A stretch of 64,000 nucleotides of DNA from Histomonas meleagridis (GCA_020186115.1 WSYJ01000157.1:372001-436000); one strand, 5' to 3'; positions 1-10,473 are shown, counted from the first letter of the stretch. Notes: generated by a model not told the origin, from the sequence alone. A program made the numbers and translations.

Positions 1-1034
1 CTATCAACTTGATACAAAATCTTTTCGTTTTCATAGCAATTTAATTAGATAACGATCGAAATCATACAATACAACAATAATTCAATACTGAACTTTCAAA
101 TAAAATTTACATTTCAAGTATTTTAATATCCAACTGCTTTTTACATTCAAATAAAAATCTAATTCATTCAAAAAAATTTACAGAAATTATCCACAAACGA
201 TGAATATTTTTTAAAAAATTCCTCTATGTTTTTTGATGATAGCTACTTTCTTGTATCCAACAGTAACTTAGAAACGTATTGTATATACAAATAAATCGAT
301 TTATTCAAAAAGAAAAAACAAATATATTTTCTCGATGAATTAACATTAAAAAATGATTTTTTGTCATTTAGATTTATAAATCATTTGAATGTTAGAGCAA
401 ACAAATATCATTCTTGATATTCTTAAACTATTCCAAGTTTTCAATAAAGTTAATCCAAGTTTTATCAGTGTTTCATGCTTTTGCATTTTCAACAGAAACA
501 AAGCAACGACAAATATTTCACTTTTTTAAACAAATACTTTCAATTTTAATAACATTAAGCAGAAGTTGTAATCATTATTTAGACAGAAGTCTTATTTGAA
601 TACAAAATGGCATTGAAATTTTTAATATTTTATAATTTCATAAAGTTGAAAATGATTTTACATAAACCTTAATCAGTTGAATTAATCATTCATCAAATTT
701 GATATACAATGATTCTTATATTGCATATCGCCAAGGCTGTTCTCAGAAAAATATTTTGCGTGCGCGGATTGTGTTCCAAATTTTTAAGCTGATCAATATA
801 AAATCTATTGAATAAATAATGCTATAAGATATTATTATCATAAAACTGAATGTTATTGTTGTTTGATGAGCGCTGCTTCTGCATCTTTTTATGTATAACA
901 AATTTCTTTTCACAATGAAAAATGATTAAAGACAAAAACAGAAAAATTTTTTCACATTTCAACATATTTTATCATTACTTCGTTATGAAAACTTTGCCAA
1001 AAAAACGTTTGTGTTTATTTAGGTCTTGAACATT
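1..1034. other. AT-rich stretch, no gene recognised
   Basis: About one kilobase of AT-rich sequence at the left edge. Open frames are short (longest about 61 codons) and none shows domain-like or biased composition. I see no RNA gene or repeat. It is probably the 3' flank of the minus-strand gene that ends at 1035 plus the flank of a gene outside the window. Confidence 0.5.
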
Positions 1035-1592
1035 TTATATCTTTTGCTGATTAGAAGGAACAAATCCACTATAGTAAATGACTGGCATCAACTCTGGCCT
1101 TTCCTTCATGTTAAATGTCGGATATTTTGAGATTTCGAATATCTGCGGCATCAAGAATGAGTTCTGGTACACGGTCAGCAGCGCGCGCTCCTCAACAACG
1201 CGCTCCTCCGTCTGTGTGCTGATGGTGACTTTGCCTTTTTTGTCGTCTTCTTCTTTAGTTTCTTTGTTGTCTTCCTTTTTGCTGTCAGTTGTCTCTTTCG
1301 CTTTGTCTTGTGATGCAATGTTGGGAGTTTGCGATGATGCATTTGCGGGAGCAGTAACAGCTTTACTTGCACTATTTGATGAGCTTTGCGCTGTAGAAAT
1401 TGGTGTTGTTGCTGAAGAAGTACTTATTGTTGTGGAACTTGCGGATGTCTGTTGAGGTGGCTGCGATTTAACTTGAGCAGAAGATGCATTGGATACATTT
1501 TGATTTTTGTTTGGTGATTCGATATTTGCTTCCTTTGGTCTATTGTTTGAAATTCCAAATGTTGAAGTTGTAGAGGTAGGCCATGAATTCAT
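1035..1592 (-). CDS. Ser/Thr/Gln-rich low-complexity protein, function unknown
   Basis: A 185-residue protein I do not recognise. Residues about 5-95 are dominated by Ser, Thr, Ala, Gln and Asn. A charged segment follows (about 95-120, KAKETTDSKKEDNKETKEED), and the tail of about 60 residues looks folded, with hydrophobic and aromatic residues (SFLMPQIFEISKYPTF). It has no signal peptide or membrane segment, so a disordered nuclear or cytoplasmic protein is the likeliest reading. The frame is open upstream to a TAA near 1693 but has no earlier ATG, so 1592 is the first possible start. The codons for the C-terminal half (about 1150-1260) are strikingly GC-rich compared with the surroundings. 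The plus strand also has a 125-codon open frame here, which I take as a shadow. Confidence 0.55.
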   Translation of the reverse strand: MNSWPTSTTSTFGISNNRPKEANIESPNKNQNVSNASSAQVKSQPPQQTSASSTTISTSSATTPISTAQSSSNSASKAVTAPANASSQTPNIASQDKAKETTDSKKEDNKETKEEDDKKGKVTISTQTEERVVEERALLTVYQNSFLMPQIFEISKYPTFNMKERPELMPVIYYSGFVPSNQQKI

Positions 1593-1719
1593 TTGTGTTG
1601 GCTTTGGTCTAAATATGTTGTGGATCTCGGAATGAGAGAAATAATTTATTTCAAAAACTTTTTGAATTAAAATTGAACACTGAAACTGTTTTTACGACAT
1701 GGAAAGGGGCACCCTTAAT

Positions 1720-1727
1720 TAACGGTT
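1720..1727 (+). promoter_or_regulatory. Myb-like binding site TAACGGTT
   Basis: TAACGGTT fits the TAACNG core bound by R2R3 Myb domains. The same core occurs upstream of other genes here (10672, 25470, 32238), and three R2R3 Myb genes lie in the window. Function is inferred. Confidence 0.3.
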
Positions 1728-1759
1728 GTTTGTGATACAGATTGTGAGCTCCGATAGCA

Positions 1760-1768
1760 AAAAGTGAC
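1760..1768 (+). promoter_or_regulatory. AAAAGTGAC element
   Basis: One of five exact copies of AAAAGTGAC found in intergenic DNA near gene starts (others at 6386, 43681 on the minus strand, 44070 and 52452). Its role is unknown. Confidence 0.3.
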
Positions 1769-2214
1769 TACGTGGAAATTGAATGCAAAAGTGGGATCCG
1801 CAGCAATTGCAATTTCTTGGGCAGAATGCATTTCTTAGCAGATTCAAAGCATGCTTTCGAAATAATTTGGTGTGCGATTTTTTCTTTTAACACCATATCA
1901 TTCTTCAGAATTGATTGTGACTCTACCAAAGTTAAAATATTTGTTTTGGAGTGGAAGTGCAACGATAGAGTTATTGAGATTTATTAATCAGAATGATTTA
2001 CAAAGTCACTTTTTCAATACTACTTCGCTTTTTGGCAGCAAACCGTAGAATACATTCAAATCGAAACATAACCTTGTTTCTTTTGACATTATTACAAAAA
2101 AATGACGGTTATAATCATTGGCAAGGTCTGCTCGGTTTGTCATTTTTGGAGGACCAAACAGACCTACAGAATAATTGACAGCTTTGGCCGGGTGTTGTTC
2201 AGCCTCTTCTGATA

Positions 2215-3477
2215 ATGTCTTCCAGAAAGACAGTCAATGTTTATAACATCAAAGGTGAAAAGGCTTCAACAGCTGCACTCCCAAAGGTTTTCGATACACC
2301 AGTTCGTGCTGATCTTGTTGCCGCTGTATACAAGGATCTTGCAAAGAATTTAATGCAACCACACGGCACATCACCAAAGGCTGGTATCCGTCCATCAGCT
2401 GCATCATGGGGTACAGGTCGTGCTAAGGCCCGTGTTCCACGTGTTAATGGTTCTGGTTCAAACCGTAATGGTCAAGCTGCATATGCAAACTTTGCACGTG
2501 GCGGTCATCGTTTCGGCCCACCAAAGCTTACATACAGATGGTTCCATGCTGTTCCAATCAAGCAACGTCGTTATGCTGTTGCATCCGCAATTGCAGCTTC
2601 CCAAGTTCAAGCTCTTGTTGAAGCACGTGGTCATGAAATCAAGGAATTAAATGAAATCCCAGTTGTTGTTACAGATGAAATCGAAAAGTTACAAAAGACA
2701 AAGGATGCTGTTGCTTTCCTCAAGGCAATCAAGGCTTATGCTGATGTTAAGCGTGTTATTGATGGTAAATACCACCGTTCATCAAAGGGATCAATGCGTC
2801 GTTCATCAACCAAGACAAAGCGCGGCCCACTCGTTGTCTACAACAAGGACGAAGGTGTTGTTAAGGCCTTCCGTAACATCCCAGGCGTTGAAATCCAAAG
2901 CGTCCATCGTCTTTCCATCTATCAACTTGCACCAGCTGGTAAAATGGGTCGTCTTGTCATCTGGACAGAATCTGCTTTCAAGGCCCTCGACGAAATCTAT
3001 GAAAACAAGAAAGGTTTCACAATTCCACACTCAATTGTCACTAATGCAGATGTTGAACGTATCATCTATAGCGATGAAGTTCAAGCAGTCATCAAACCAG
3101 CTCAAGTTAACGTTGCTCTTCCAAAGGTCCGTTGCCCATGCCGCCTTGGTATTGCATGCGATGAATGGAAGAAGGCATTAGACGAAATCGCAGCCCTCCG
3201 CGCAGCAGAAGAAGCCAAGAACAACACACCAGAAGCAATCAAGGCACTCTTCGACGAAGTTGTTGCTGCACAACCAGAACCACCTGAAAATCTCAGCATC
3301 GCAGTCGACGTCAAGCCAGGATACTTCGACGCATTACACCAAAAGGAGGATGACCTTCTCGAGGCACAACTCGAAGCTGATAAGCCAGTCGAAGAAAAGA
3401 AGGAAGAAGAACCAGCTGACGCTGCCCCAGCTGCAGGAGCACCAGCTGCAAAGGCTGCACCAGCACCAAAGAAGTAA
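2215..3477 (+). CDS. RPL4: Large-subunit ribosomal protein uL4 (L4)
   Basis: A 420-residue eukaryotic uL4, a structural protein of the 60S subunit whose internal loop lines the peptide exit tunnel. The N-terminal half carries the family's hallmarks: the loop GTGRAKARVPRVNGSGSNRNGQ at about 63-85, GGHRFGPPKLTYRW at about 95-109, and the ARGHEIKELNEIPVVV segment. The C-terminal extension is the usual eukaryotic charged tail, ending in an Ala/Pro/Lys run. Length fits the family (about 360-430). The ATG at 2215 follows directly on a pyrimidine-rich leader. Codon use is much richer in C-ending codons than in neighbouring genes, as expected for very high expression. The stop is TAAA, which matches the UAAA polyadenylation signal overlapping the stop that is reported for trichomonads. 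Confidence 0.97.
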   Translation: MSSRKTVNVYNIKGEKASTAALPKVFDTPVRADLVAAVYKDLAKNLMQPHGTSPKAGIRPSAASWGTGRAKARVPRVNGSGSNRNGQAAYANFARGGHRFGPPKLTYRWFHAVPIKQRRYAVASAIAASQVQALVEARGHEIKELNEIPVVVTDEIEKLQKTKDAVAFLKAIKAYADVKRVIDGKYHRSSKGSMRRSSTKTKRGPLVVYNKDEGVVKAFRNIPGVEIQSVHRLSIYQLAPAGKMGRLVIWTESAFKALDEIYENKKGFTIPHSIVTNADVERIIYSDEVQAVIKPAQVNVALPKVRCPCRLGIACDEWKKALDEIAALRAAEEAKNNTPEAIKALFDEVVAAQPEPPENLSIAVDVKPGYFDALHQKEDDLLEAQLEADKPVEEKKEEEPADAAPAAGAPAAKAAPAPKK

Positions 3478-3979
3478 AAGAGTAAATGACTCGTTTCTAT
3501 TTACTTTTAGTTTACATAATAATAATTTCCTTTTTAATTGTGACATCAGCAATATATTTAGTAAGTTATAATGAACATGAACAAAAGTGTTATTAGGTTT
3601 CTTTGTTTTGATGTTTATTTGTGTTCCAAGTGTCTTGTGTTTGACTGTCAAAAGTGTGACCGTTGTTAGATATTTTTTATTACATTATGCAAAATGTTTA
3701 GTGATATTGACAACAAAACCCCCTCAGAACAATGATTCTATGCAGTTACTAATTAATTAAGTTTGAACAAATTATTTATAATTTAAGATAATATAATCTT
3801 GAGTTAGCTGTCAAGCAAACAATAAAATTCTTTTATTTCAACTTTCCATATAATTTTCCGTTTTTCTTCACATAAAATTTAATGCGGTTATTAAGACAGA
3901 ATATCATGCTAGCGAGGATATAAATCGCTAAGCATTTCCATAATTCAAGAGATAAAATAAAATGTAAACTTTGTTTACT
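3478..3979. other. Intergenic region between convergent genes
   Basis: AT-rich DNA between the 3' ends of the uL4 gene (plus strand) and the flavoprotein gene (minus strand). The short frames here are out-of-frame continuations of the uL4 C-terminal repeats. No motif or RNA gene is seen. Confidence 0.5.
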
Positions 3980-6226
3980 TCAATGTCCTTGTTTGCTTGC
4001 CTCTTTTCTCGGAACAAGTGATATTGCACCTGTTGGACATCTTGACACACACATTCCACACCCCACACATTTATCCAAGTCGACGACGTATTTCCATTTT
4101 GCAGGTTCTAAATCAATTGCATCATTAGGACATATAGTACATCTGCCACAACCAATGCATACGTAAGGGTTAGTTAAATTACAAGCAAGTTGTTCGATTT
4201 CAATATCTTCAATATCGACAGATGTTTGACCGTTAGATTTTTCAATGTATTCTTTCAATGATTTACACCCATCGTTTGCAATGTAATAAGAAAGTTGAGC
4301 GTTCATAAAATCTATTTCTTTACCACCACGTTCAAGTCGACTCGGATCCACTTCAACAAACAATGCGTTATTACTAAGGTAATACAAAGCCATTTTATAA
4401 TTTTGAATCCCACCACATACAGCGAAACCTTTTGGATATAATTCTTTTTTAATTGGGATCTTTGATTTTTCATCAGAATAAACATTTGAAGATAAGTTAC
4501 GACGCAATTCAACAACAGCAAATTCATTTTGATTTTCATTAACTTTTGTTATATAAAGAATTGGTAATTTGTATTGACGATCATTTTTCTCAGAATTGAG
4601 AATTTGAATCGCATCAAGTTTTGATGTCTCAAGTGATTTCAGGTCATTTTCGAATGATGATGATGTTGCATCCAATTCAGCTATAAGTAAACTTTCTGGA
4701 TATTCCTCACGTAAGTGCTCAGTCATTTGGAATACTTTTTCGGCTGTTTGTTCGCCATTAAAGATATAATCATCGGACTTCTTATGGAATGATACACAAT
4801 ATTTTGGATCTGATACAACTTTCATTACAAGTCCTCCCCATCCGGATTTGAGCAAATTACGAGCAGCGTTAAGGTTATCAGTTAATGGTGATGCTGCTGC
4901 TATTAATGGTGTTGATAACTTCTTATTAAGGAATTCAATGCTAATATCTGCTGGTCTCATATTAGGAGTAAATATTTGTAATGTACTATTCAAGAAATCT
5001 GGAATCTCTGGAATCGGCTCTCCCTTAAGATAGCAATCAATTTGATGTGCTACATTCTTACCAGATGCGCATGCTTGAACTGCTGACATTGCTTTTCCAC
5101 GACTTTGACCTGCTGAAAACTTTGCATTCTCATCGAGCGTTGATGTGAAACCTACAGCTGATACGCAATAATCAATTTCATTCCATTTCTGTTCTGATTC
5201 AGGAATTGGATTAAGTTTGCCATCAACACGTATTGTATTTAAGAGGAGTTTTCCATTCTTCTCTTCAATGCTTTGAAGTATCGTGCGTTGGACAATCGAA
5301 ACGCCGAATGCTTCGACAAGACCTCTTTCATCGGTTGAGAGGGGTGCCTCATCAACTCGGCGACGATAGAGAATTTGAGCGTACGAAGCTCCACTTTTGA
5401 GTGCGTGTATCGCGCAGTCAATTGCAACGGCTCCGCAACCGATAATGACGACACTTTTGTCTTTGATTTCCTCGGCACTTTTGAGGAGGAATTTACGAGC
5501 TATCGTAGAATGCTCTTTTCCGGGGATACTGAGTTCGTTTTCGACAGCCATACCAACGCAGTAACAAGTTGCGTCGAAGTTAGATTCCATTTCTGATTTG
5601 AATTCAGTGTTATATTTAATTTCGATATCACCACAACTAAGTACAAATTTGACATCTTTGTCGATTTGGCCTTTGGAGAAACGTGACTTAGGAATATAGA
5701 TAAGATCACCACCAGCATATGCTTCTTTCTCGAATATTGTTACGGAATGTCCTTTCATACCAAGGAAGGCAGCGCATGATAAACCTGCTGGGCCTGCGCC
5801 AACTACAGCAACCTTTTTGCCTGTGGGTTGATTTGGTTTTGGAAGATAAGATAAAAATTTTGATTTGCCGTTTTCGAAAGCGCGACGAACTATCTCGGCT
5901 TGGACGCCCGGGATGTTGATTGCCATGTCGAAGCGACCACGGCTGCAATTTTGCATGCAGAATTTTGTTGGACATATTTGACCACATGTGGCTGATAATG
6001 GGTTCATCGAATAAAGGAGAATTGAGGCGAGGTCAAAGTCTGATTGGTTACCTCCGGATGCAACGTGGATGAAATCTCTTGGTGAACAATGGCATGGACA
6101 AGATTTAGAGCATGGCTTCTGGAAGCATTGGATACAGCGGTCAATTTGCCCGTCAAATTGGTACTGCGATAGTCCTTTGTAGTCCTTTTTGGGGTTGATG
6201 CGACTCGGAAATACGTTTTGGAGCAT
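3980..6226 (-). CDS. Dihydropyrimidine-dehydrogenase-like flavoprotein with decayed FMN barrel
   Basis: A 748-residue fused protein with dihydropyrimidine dehydrogenase (DPD) order. Residues 31-94 form the N-terminal Fe-S domain (C31, C34, C39, C43, then C81, C85, C90, C94). An FAD site GAGPAG follows at 143-148 and an NADPH site GCGAVA at 263-268. A shortened barrel-like region spans about 430-680. The C-terminus has two 4Fe-4S ferredoxin motifs, starting at C690 (CIGCGRCTICP) and C720 (CVGCGMCVSRCP). DPD is normally about 1,025 residues and reduces uracil with a catalytic Cys in a conserved loop of the FMN barrel; I find no such loop here, and the barrel is short and diverged. The electron-transfer parts look intact, so it may move electrons from NAD(P)H to another acceptor rather than degrade pyrimidines. 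The N-terminal half resembles NADPH-dependent glutamate synthase small subunits, an alternative annotation. Start ATG is at 6226. Confidence 0.85.
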   Translation of the reverse strand: MLQNVFPSRINPKKDYKGLSQYQFDGQIDRCIQCFQKPCSKSCPCHCSPRDFIHVASGGNQSDFDLASILLYSMNPLSATCGQICPTKFCMQNCSRGRFDMAINIPGVQAEIVRRAFENGKSKFLSYLPKPNQPTGKKVAVVGAGPAGLSCAAFLGMKGHSVTIFEKEAYAGGDLIYIPKSRFSKGQIDKDVKFVLSCGDIEIKYNTEFKSEMESNFDATCYCVGMAVENELSIPGKEHSTIARKFLLKSAEEIKDKSVVIIGCGAVAIDCAIHALKSGASYAQILYRRRVDEAPLSTDERGLVEAFGVSIVQRTILQSIEEKNGKLLLNTIRVDGKLNPIPESEQKWNEIDYCVSAVGFTSTLDENAKFSAGQSRGKAMSAVQACASGKNVAHQIDCYLKGEPIPEIPDFLNSTLQIFTPNMRPADISIEFLNKKLSTPLIAAASPLTDNLNAARNLLKSGWGGLVMKVVSDPKYCVSFHKKSDDYIFNGEQTAEKVFQMTEHLREEYPESLLIAELDATSSSFENDLKSLETSKLDAIQILNSEKNDRQYKLPILYITKVNENQNEFAVVELRRNLSSNVYSDEKSKIPIKKELYPKGFAVCGGIQNYKMALYYLSNNALFVEVDPSRLERGGKEIDFMNAQLSYYIANDGCKSLKEYIEKSNGQTSVDIEDIEIEQLACNLTNPYVCIGCGRCTICPNDAIDLEPAKWKYVVDLDKCVGCGMCVSRCPTGAISLVPRKEASKQGH

Positions 6227-6756
6227 TGCCCTAAAATTATCGTGGCGGTTATGTCGTTACAAAAATATTGTACGATAAATTTGTAAACAAAACGATCAAA
6301 TACCGCTGAAAACCGAAGTGGAGACGTTTATTCGGCACTTTTTGATCATTATCATCAGCGGAGGGCGGTTTTGATCATAAAAGTGAAAAGTGACATTTTG
6401 TAAACCTCTATCGGTATGACCTAAAGTTTTTTATTGCATCTGCAGACACTTTCATGCAGCCAAATAAAAACATCCATATAAAACGTACATAACTTTAAAT
6501 GAATTTTCAAAATTTGATCAAAATCTGAATGATGTCGAAGGGGAAACAACAAAAGTTTCTGACTTAATACTCTACAGCTCACTGAAACTTTAGGCAAACA
6601 TTAACATTGCACTGTTGATATCAAAATGATTCTCTTGGATATAAAACGTATTACAATTTGACAAATGATAGAGAAACCGTTTTGGGCCACCCCAAACTTG
6701 AACGTTCAAACAAAAAGTTATTCTCCTTTAGTTACATTCCTGCATATTATTTGTGC
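6227..6756. other. Divergent intergenic region with regulatory-like motifs
   Basis: Lies between divergently transcribed genes. The segment 6300-6400 is unusually structured, with several CGGTTTT/AACCG-type elements, TTGATCAT repeats around 6340 and 6372, a GGCACTTTTTGATCA inverted partner, and AAAAGTGAC at 6386. Nothing coding is seen. Confidence 0.4.
6386..6394 (+). promoter_or_regulatory. AAAAGTGAC element
   Basis: Exact copy of the recurring element, preceded by CGGTTTTGATCATAA. It sits 160 bp upstream of the minus-strand flavoprotein start and 370 bp upstream of ankyrin gene A. Confidence 0.3.
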
Positions 6757-9090
6757 ATGTCTACTGAAAATGAAACAAAGATTTCACCAGAAATGAAGCT
6801 TTTACAATCAATCCATCAAATTATATTTGGGCTAGAATATGATAATATTGAAGCATCATCTCAAACAACGGTTGAATTTTTTGACCAGAATTTTCCCATT
6901 ACATTTAATCTTGTTATAATACAAAACATTCATACAGCTTATTGTGTGCAATACAAAAATGTTAAAATATATTTAAACTACTTAGAAATAATTGAAGATA
7001 AGGAGGGGAAAATATTGAATAAAAATCCGAAAATTATTCGAATGTTAATAGATTCTATAAATAAGGATTTAAATGAATTAAAATATCTATATGCTGACCT
7101 TGTAAATTCTGGTGTAATTGAACAAAAACCAGATGATTTCAATATGAAAATATTTAATTCGATTAAAAATTATGATCTTGAAGAAATTATGAAGTATAAC
7201 AACAATTTAATGAACTTTTTAAATGCTGTACCAATAATATCTATAATCTTACAAAAAGATGATGTTGATAAACTTCAAGAAATATCAACGCATGCAAATT
7301 TTGATATTAATCAAAAAATCAAATCGTCTTTTTATGAAAAATGTTTACTTAATAATCCAAATGGTATAACATTAATTGATTATGCAGCATATTTTGGATC
7401 AATTAAATGTTTTAAATATTTACTTCTAAATGGTTCTAAAATAGAAAATACAGGTAAATATGCAGTTGCAGGTGGAAACATTGAAATCATTCATTTATGT
7501 GAACAAAATCATGCAACATTTAAAGGTTCCTGTGAAGCAGCAATTCAATTTCATCGAAATGACATTTTCCATTACATTTATAAGAAAAATTATCTTGAAC
7601 CTGATAACATAAATCAAAATTATTTTTTTGATGTACAATTTGAACAGTTAACTGAAGAAGAAGAAGAACAACAAAATAGATTATCTAAGTTAGCTATTAA
7701 ATGTGTTCAATATAATAATTATGAAATTTTTTTGTTTTTAGAAGAAAATGGTTTAATTATTAATAAAGATATTGTATATAAAACACTAAGAAAAGGAAAT
7801 TTATATTTGGCAAAATATATTATGAAAGGAAAAGAATTCCCGAATAATTCTTTGGTATATGCTTGCGCATCATCAAATATTGAACTTGTTAATTGTGTTT
7901 TTAAAAATTGTGATTTTGATATTAATGGAAAAGATATATATTTGTTAAATTTAAAGTTTTTCCAATATATTTGATGGGATTTATTCGAATTATTTAGTAC
8001 AGCACTTAAAAAAGTAATATGTAATAATCAATATGATTTAGTTAAATTACTCCTTGAACAAAAAGGAATTGATGTTAATATTCAAGATATTTATTTGTTC
8101 CATTTCAAGCTTATTTTGTTAATTTTGGTTTTCAAGAAAAAATTTGGAAATTGTTTAAATTATTTTCAACACCATTAATGTATGCATCTCAATTTGGTCA
8201 TACGGATATAGTTAAATTACTTCTTGAACATGAAGGAATTGATGTTAATATTCAAAATATTTATTTACTTTATTTAAATTTTATTTTAACAATAAAATAT
8301 TATATAATTAAATTTAAAATTTATTTATATTATTTAAAACAGCACTTATGATTGCATCTAATAATGGTCACACAGAAATAGTTAAATTACTTCTTAAACA
8401 AAAAGGAATTGATGTAAATATTCCAAATATTTATTTATTTTAATTTATATTTATTTTAATCATATGAAATTTCAAAATAATATTTGGAAATTATTCAAAT
8501 TATTTAGAACAGCACTTCAAATGGCATTTCAACCAGAACACGAAGAAATTATAAAGTTACTTCTTCAGCATGAAGGAATTGATGTCACTACTAAAGATAT
8601 ATATTTTTATCAAACGAATTTTATTTAAAAAGTTTAATGCCTTCAATTTTTTATTAATATATATTTTAATAATATTGTACAATACTTATGTCAGCAGTCA
8701 AACATGGTAGTTATGAAATGGTTAAATTACTTCTTGAACAAGAAGGAATTGATATTAATGCTAAAGATATTTATTTGTTTAATTTAATATTTATTTTAAT
8801 AATTTGATATTTATTTTAATAATTTGATATTTCAAAATAATATTTGGAAATTATTGAAATTATTTAAAACGGCTCTTATCATTGCATCTGCAAATGGCAA
8901 TATTGAAATAGTTAAATTACTTATTGAACAAGAAGGTATTGATATTAATGCTAAAGATAATGATGGATTCTCAGCAATTATCAATGCAGCTAAATTTGGG
9001 AAAAAAGAAATTATTGATGTGCTTAAAGAAATAAAAGGAATTGAATATGACGAACAAAAAATAAAAGAACAATGGGGAAATGAAAATTAG
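6757..9090 (+). CDS. Ankyrin gene A: DUF3447 domain plus interrupted ankyrin repeats
   Basis: The ATG at 6757 (MSTENETKISPEMKLL) is the first in a frame that runs open to 7974. The encoded part has an N-terminal helical region and then the DUF3447 signature (TLIDYAAYFGSIKCFKYLLLNG, NIEIIHLCEQNHATF), a family greatly expanded in trichomonads. Downstream, ankyrin repeats of the form TALxxASxxGHTEIVKLLLEQKGIDVN continue to 9090, but each of six junctions is broken by an AT-rich insert beginning at 7933, 8086, 8256, 8426, 8596 and 8766. The last junction (8959-8973) is plain coding, KDNDGFSAI. The span given assumes the inserts are removed; without that, the protein would stop at 7974. No signal peptide or membrane segment is visible. 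Ankyrin proteins bind other proteins, but no partner is indicated. Confidence 0.65.
7933..8868 (+). repeat. Array of six intron-like inserts between ankyrin repeats (gene A)
   Basis: Inserts lie at 7933-7998 (66 nt), 8086-8168, 8256-8338, 8426-8508, 8596-8678 (83 nt each) and 8766-8868 (103 nt), measured from the Asp/Asn codon after NAK/NIQ to the codon before Thr-Ala-Leu. The 103-nt copy has an internal duplication of 20 nt (TTTATTTTAATAATTTGATA). Between inserts the ankyrin codons total 87 nt, giving a 170-nt unit. Confidence 0.85.
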
Positions 9091-9504
9091 TGAAGAAGAG
9101 TCAAAGAAATGTTAACGAATGGTGAAAAAGAAGAAGAAAATGATCCATATAAAGCTGAAATGATGCCACCTAATGTTGCTTCGTTCTTTCAGAATTTTTC
9201 CCAAAAAGATAATTCTTGAGTTTTGGTATAGATTTTATTTTCAGATACAAAAATTATTTGTTTATTCAATAATCCGGTAAAAATAATTCACAATACAAAT
9301 TTAATGATTTAGATTAAGGTTTATGCATAAATACAAATATTTTAAATTGAATTTCATTTTGGCATTTTTAGTAACATCTTTCAATTTTTGAATCGGTTAT
9401 TTAAATTTTGGCAAATTTTATGTAAATTACTTAAATATTTGAATTGTTATTTGTCTGACCACTTATTCCAGCAAAAGAAAAAACATAACAAATTTTGTAA
9501 TCTG
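9091..9504. other. 3' flank of gene A with a same-frame coding-like tail
   Basis: Immediately after the TAG at 9088 comes a TGA in the same frame. The frame then stays open to a TGA at 9217-9219, reading about 40 residues including KEMLTNGEKEEENDPYKAEM and PPNVASFFQNFSQKDNS. This looks like the original C-terminus, cut off by two adjacent stops or by a local indel. The remaining 285 bp is AT-rich leader of the DnaJ gene. Confidence 0.45.
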
Positions 9505-10473
9505 ATGGGAAAAGATTATTATAAAATACTTGGTGTTGAGAGAAATGCAAATAAAGATCAGTTAAAAAAAGCTTACCGTAAGCTTGCAATGAGGTGGCAT
9601 CCAGATAAAAACCCAAATAATCAAGAAGAAGCACAAGCAAAATTCCAAGAAATATCTGAAGCATACGACGTACTTAGCGATCCAAAGAAACGTCAGGTTT
9701 ATGATAAATATGGTGAAGAAGGCTTAAAAGGTGATGTTAATCCAGAACACTATACATTTAATTCTAGAAATGCAGATGAAATATTTAGGTCATTTTTCGA
9801 TGATGATTTCTTTGGTCCTATGGGACATCCATTTTTCAATAATGATTTCTTTAATATGGGCGGATTTCATTCTCGAATGCCAGGTAGCAATTTTTCATTT
9901 TACTCAAATCGTCCACCACCAAAACCAGACCCTATGGTAGTAAATGTTTATTGTACTTTAGAACAATTATATACTGGAACAACCAAAAACATTCGTGTTA
10001 CTCGCCGAATCAATGGTAGCGATGACGAGAAAATGTATAAAATCGAAATCGAACCAGGCTATCTCGAAGGTACAAAAATCAAATATGAAAATGAAGGTGA
10101 TCAATATAATGGCCAACAACCTCAAGACCTTGTTTTTGTTATCAAGCAGCTCAGACACAACACATTTATTCGTGACAAAGCTGATTTAATTGTGGATAAG
10201 AAAATCTCAATTTGCGATGCTTTAACTGGGTTCGATATTACTCAAAAATGCATTGACGGAGAAGAGATAGAGTTTTCAGTGGATGAAGTTGTCACTCCTG
10301 GAAAAGAGATAAGGATTCCTGGAAAAGGAATGCCGAAAAGGAAAGAAAACGGATATGGTGATATGGTGTTCAGGTTCAGCATCGAATTTCCAAAGACTCT
10401 GTCAGATGATGCAAAAGATTTAATTAGAGCTGGATTTTCATTAGATATGGAACCACAACAAAATCCTAATTAA
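9505..10473 (+). CDS. Class II (DNAJB/Sis1-type) DnaJ co-chaperone
   Basis: A 322-residue Hsp40 that would stimulate the ATPase of cytosolic Hsp70 and deliver clients to it. The J domain occupies about residues 1-70 ([36 protein letters not shown]) with the essential HPD. A Phe/Gly/Asp-rich linker of about 60 residues follows ([24 protein letters not shown]). Then come the two C-terminal beta-sandwich domains ([23 protein letters not shown] ... [14 protein letters not shown]). There is no CxxCxGxG zinc finger, so it is class II like Sis1 or DNAJB1. The ATG at 9505 is chosen because the J domain starts there by family length; upstream in-frame codons are AT-rich leader. It stands alone between two ankyrin genes on the same strand. 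Confidence 0.93.
   Translation: MGKDYYKILGVERNANKDQLKKAYRKLAMRWHPDKNPNNQEEAQAKFQEISEAYDVLSDPKKRQVYDKYGEEGLKGDVNPEHYTFNSRNADEIFRSFFDDDFFGPMGHPFFNNDFFNMGGFHSRMPGSNFSFYSNRPPPKPDPMVVNVYCTLEQLYTGTTKNIRVTRRINGSDDEKMYKIEIEPGYLEGTKIKYENEGDQYNGQQPQDLVFVIKQLRHNTFIRDKADLIVDKKISICDALTGFDITQKCIDGEEIEFSVDEVVTPGKEIRIPGKGMPKRKENGYGDMVFRFSIEFPKTLSDDAKDLIRAGFSLDMEPQQNPN

Larger units (their letters stand above)
1593..2214. other. Intergenic region with promoter-like motifs between divergent genes
   Basis: This separates the minus-strand orphan from the plus-strand uL4 gene. It holds a Myb-like site TAACGGTT (1720-1727), an AAAAGTGAC element (1760-1768) and TGACGGTTA around 2103. Two overlapping opposite-strand frames of 64-71 codons (1768-1987) match nothing I know and cannot both be genes. 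Confidence 0.4.

Noticed and set aside
1768-1987. Two overlapping frames on opposite strands upstream of uL4
   Set aside because: Neither is recognised and both cannot be real; the region also contains promoter-like motifs.
2420-3181. Alternate-frame ORFs inside the uL4 gene
   Set aside because: Overlap a certain ribosomal protein gene and show only shifted-frame composition.
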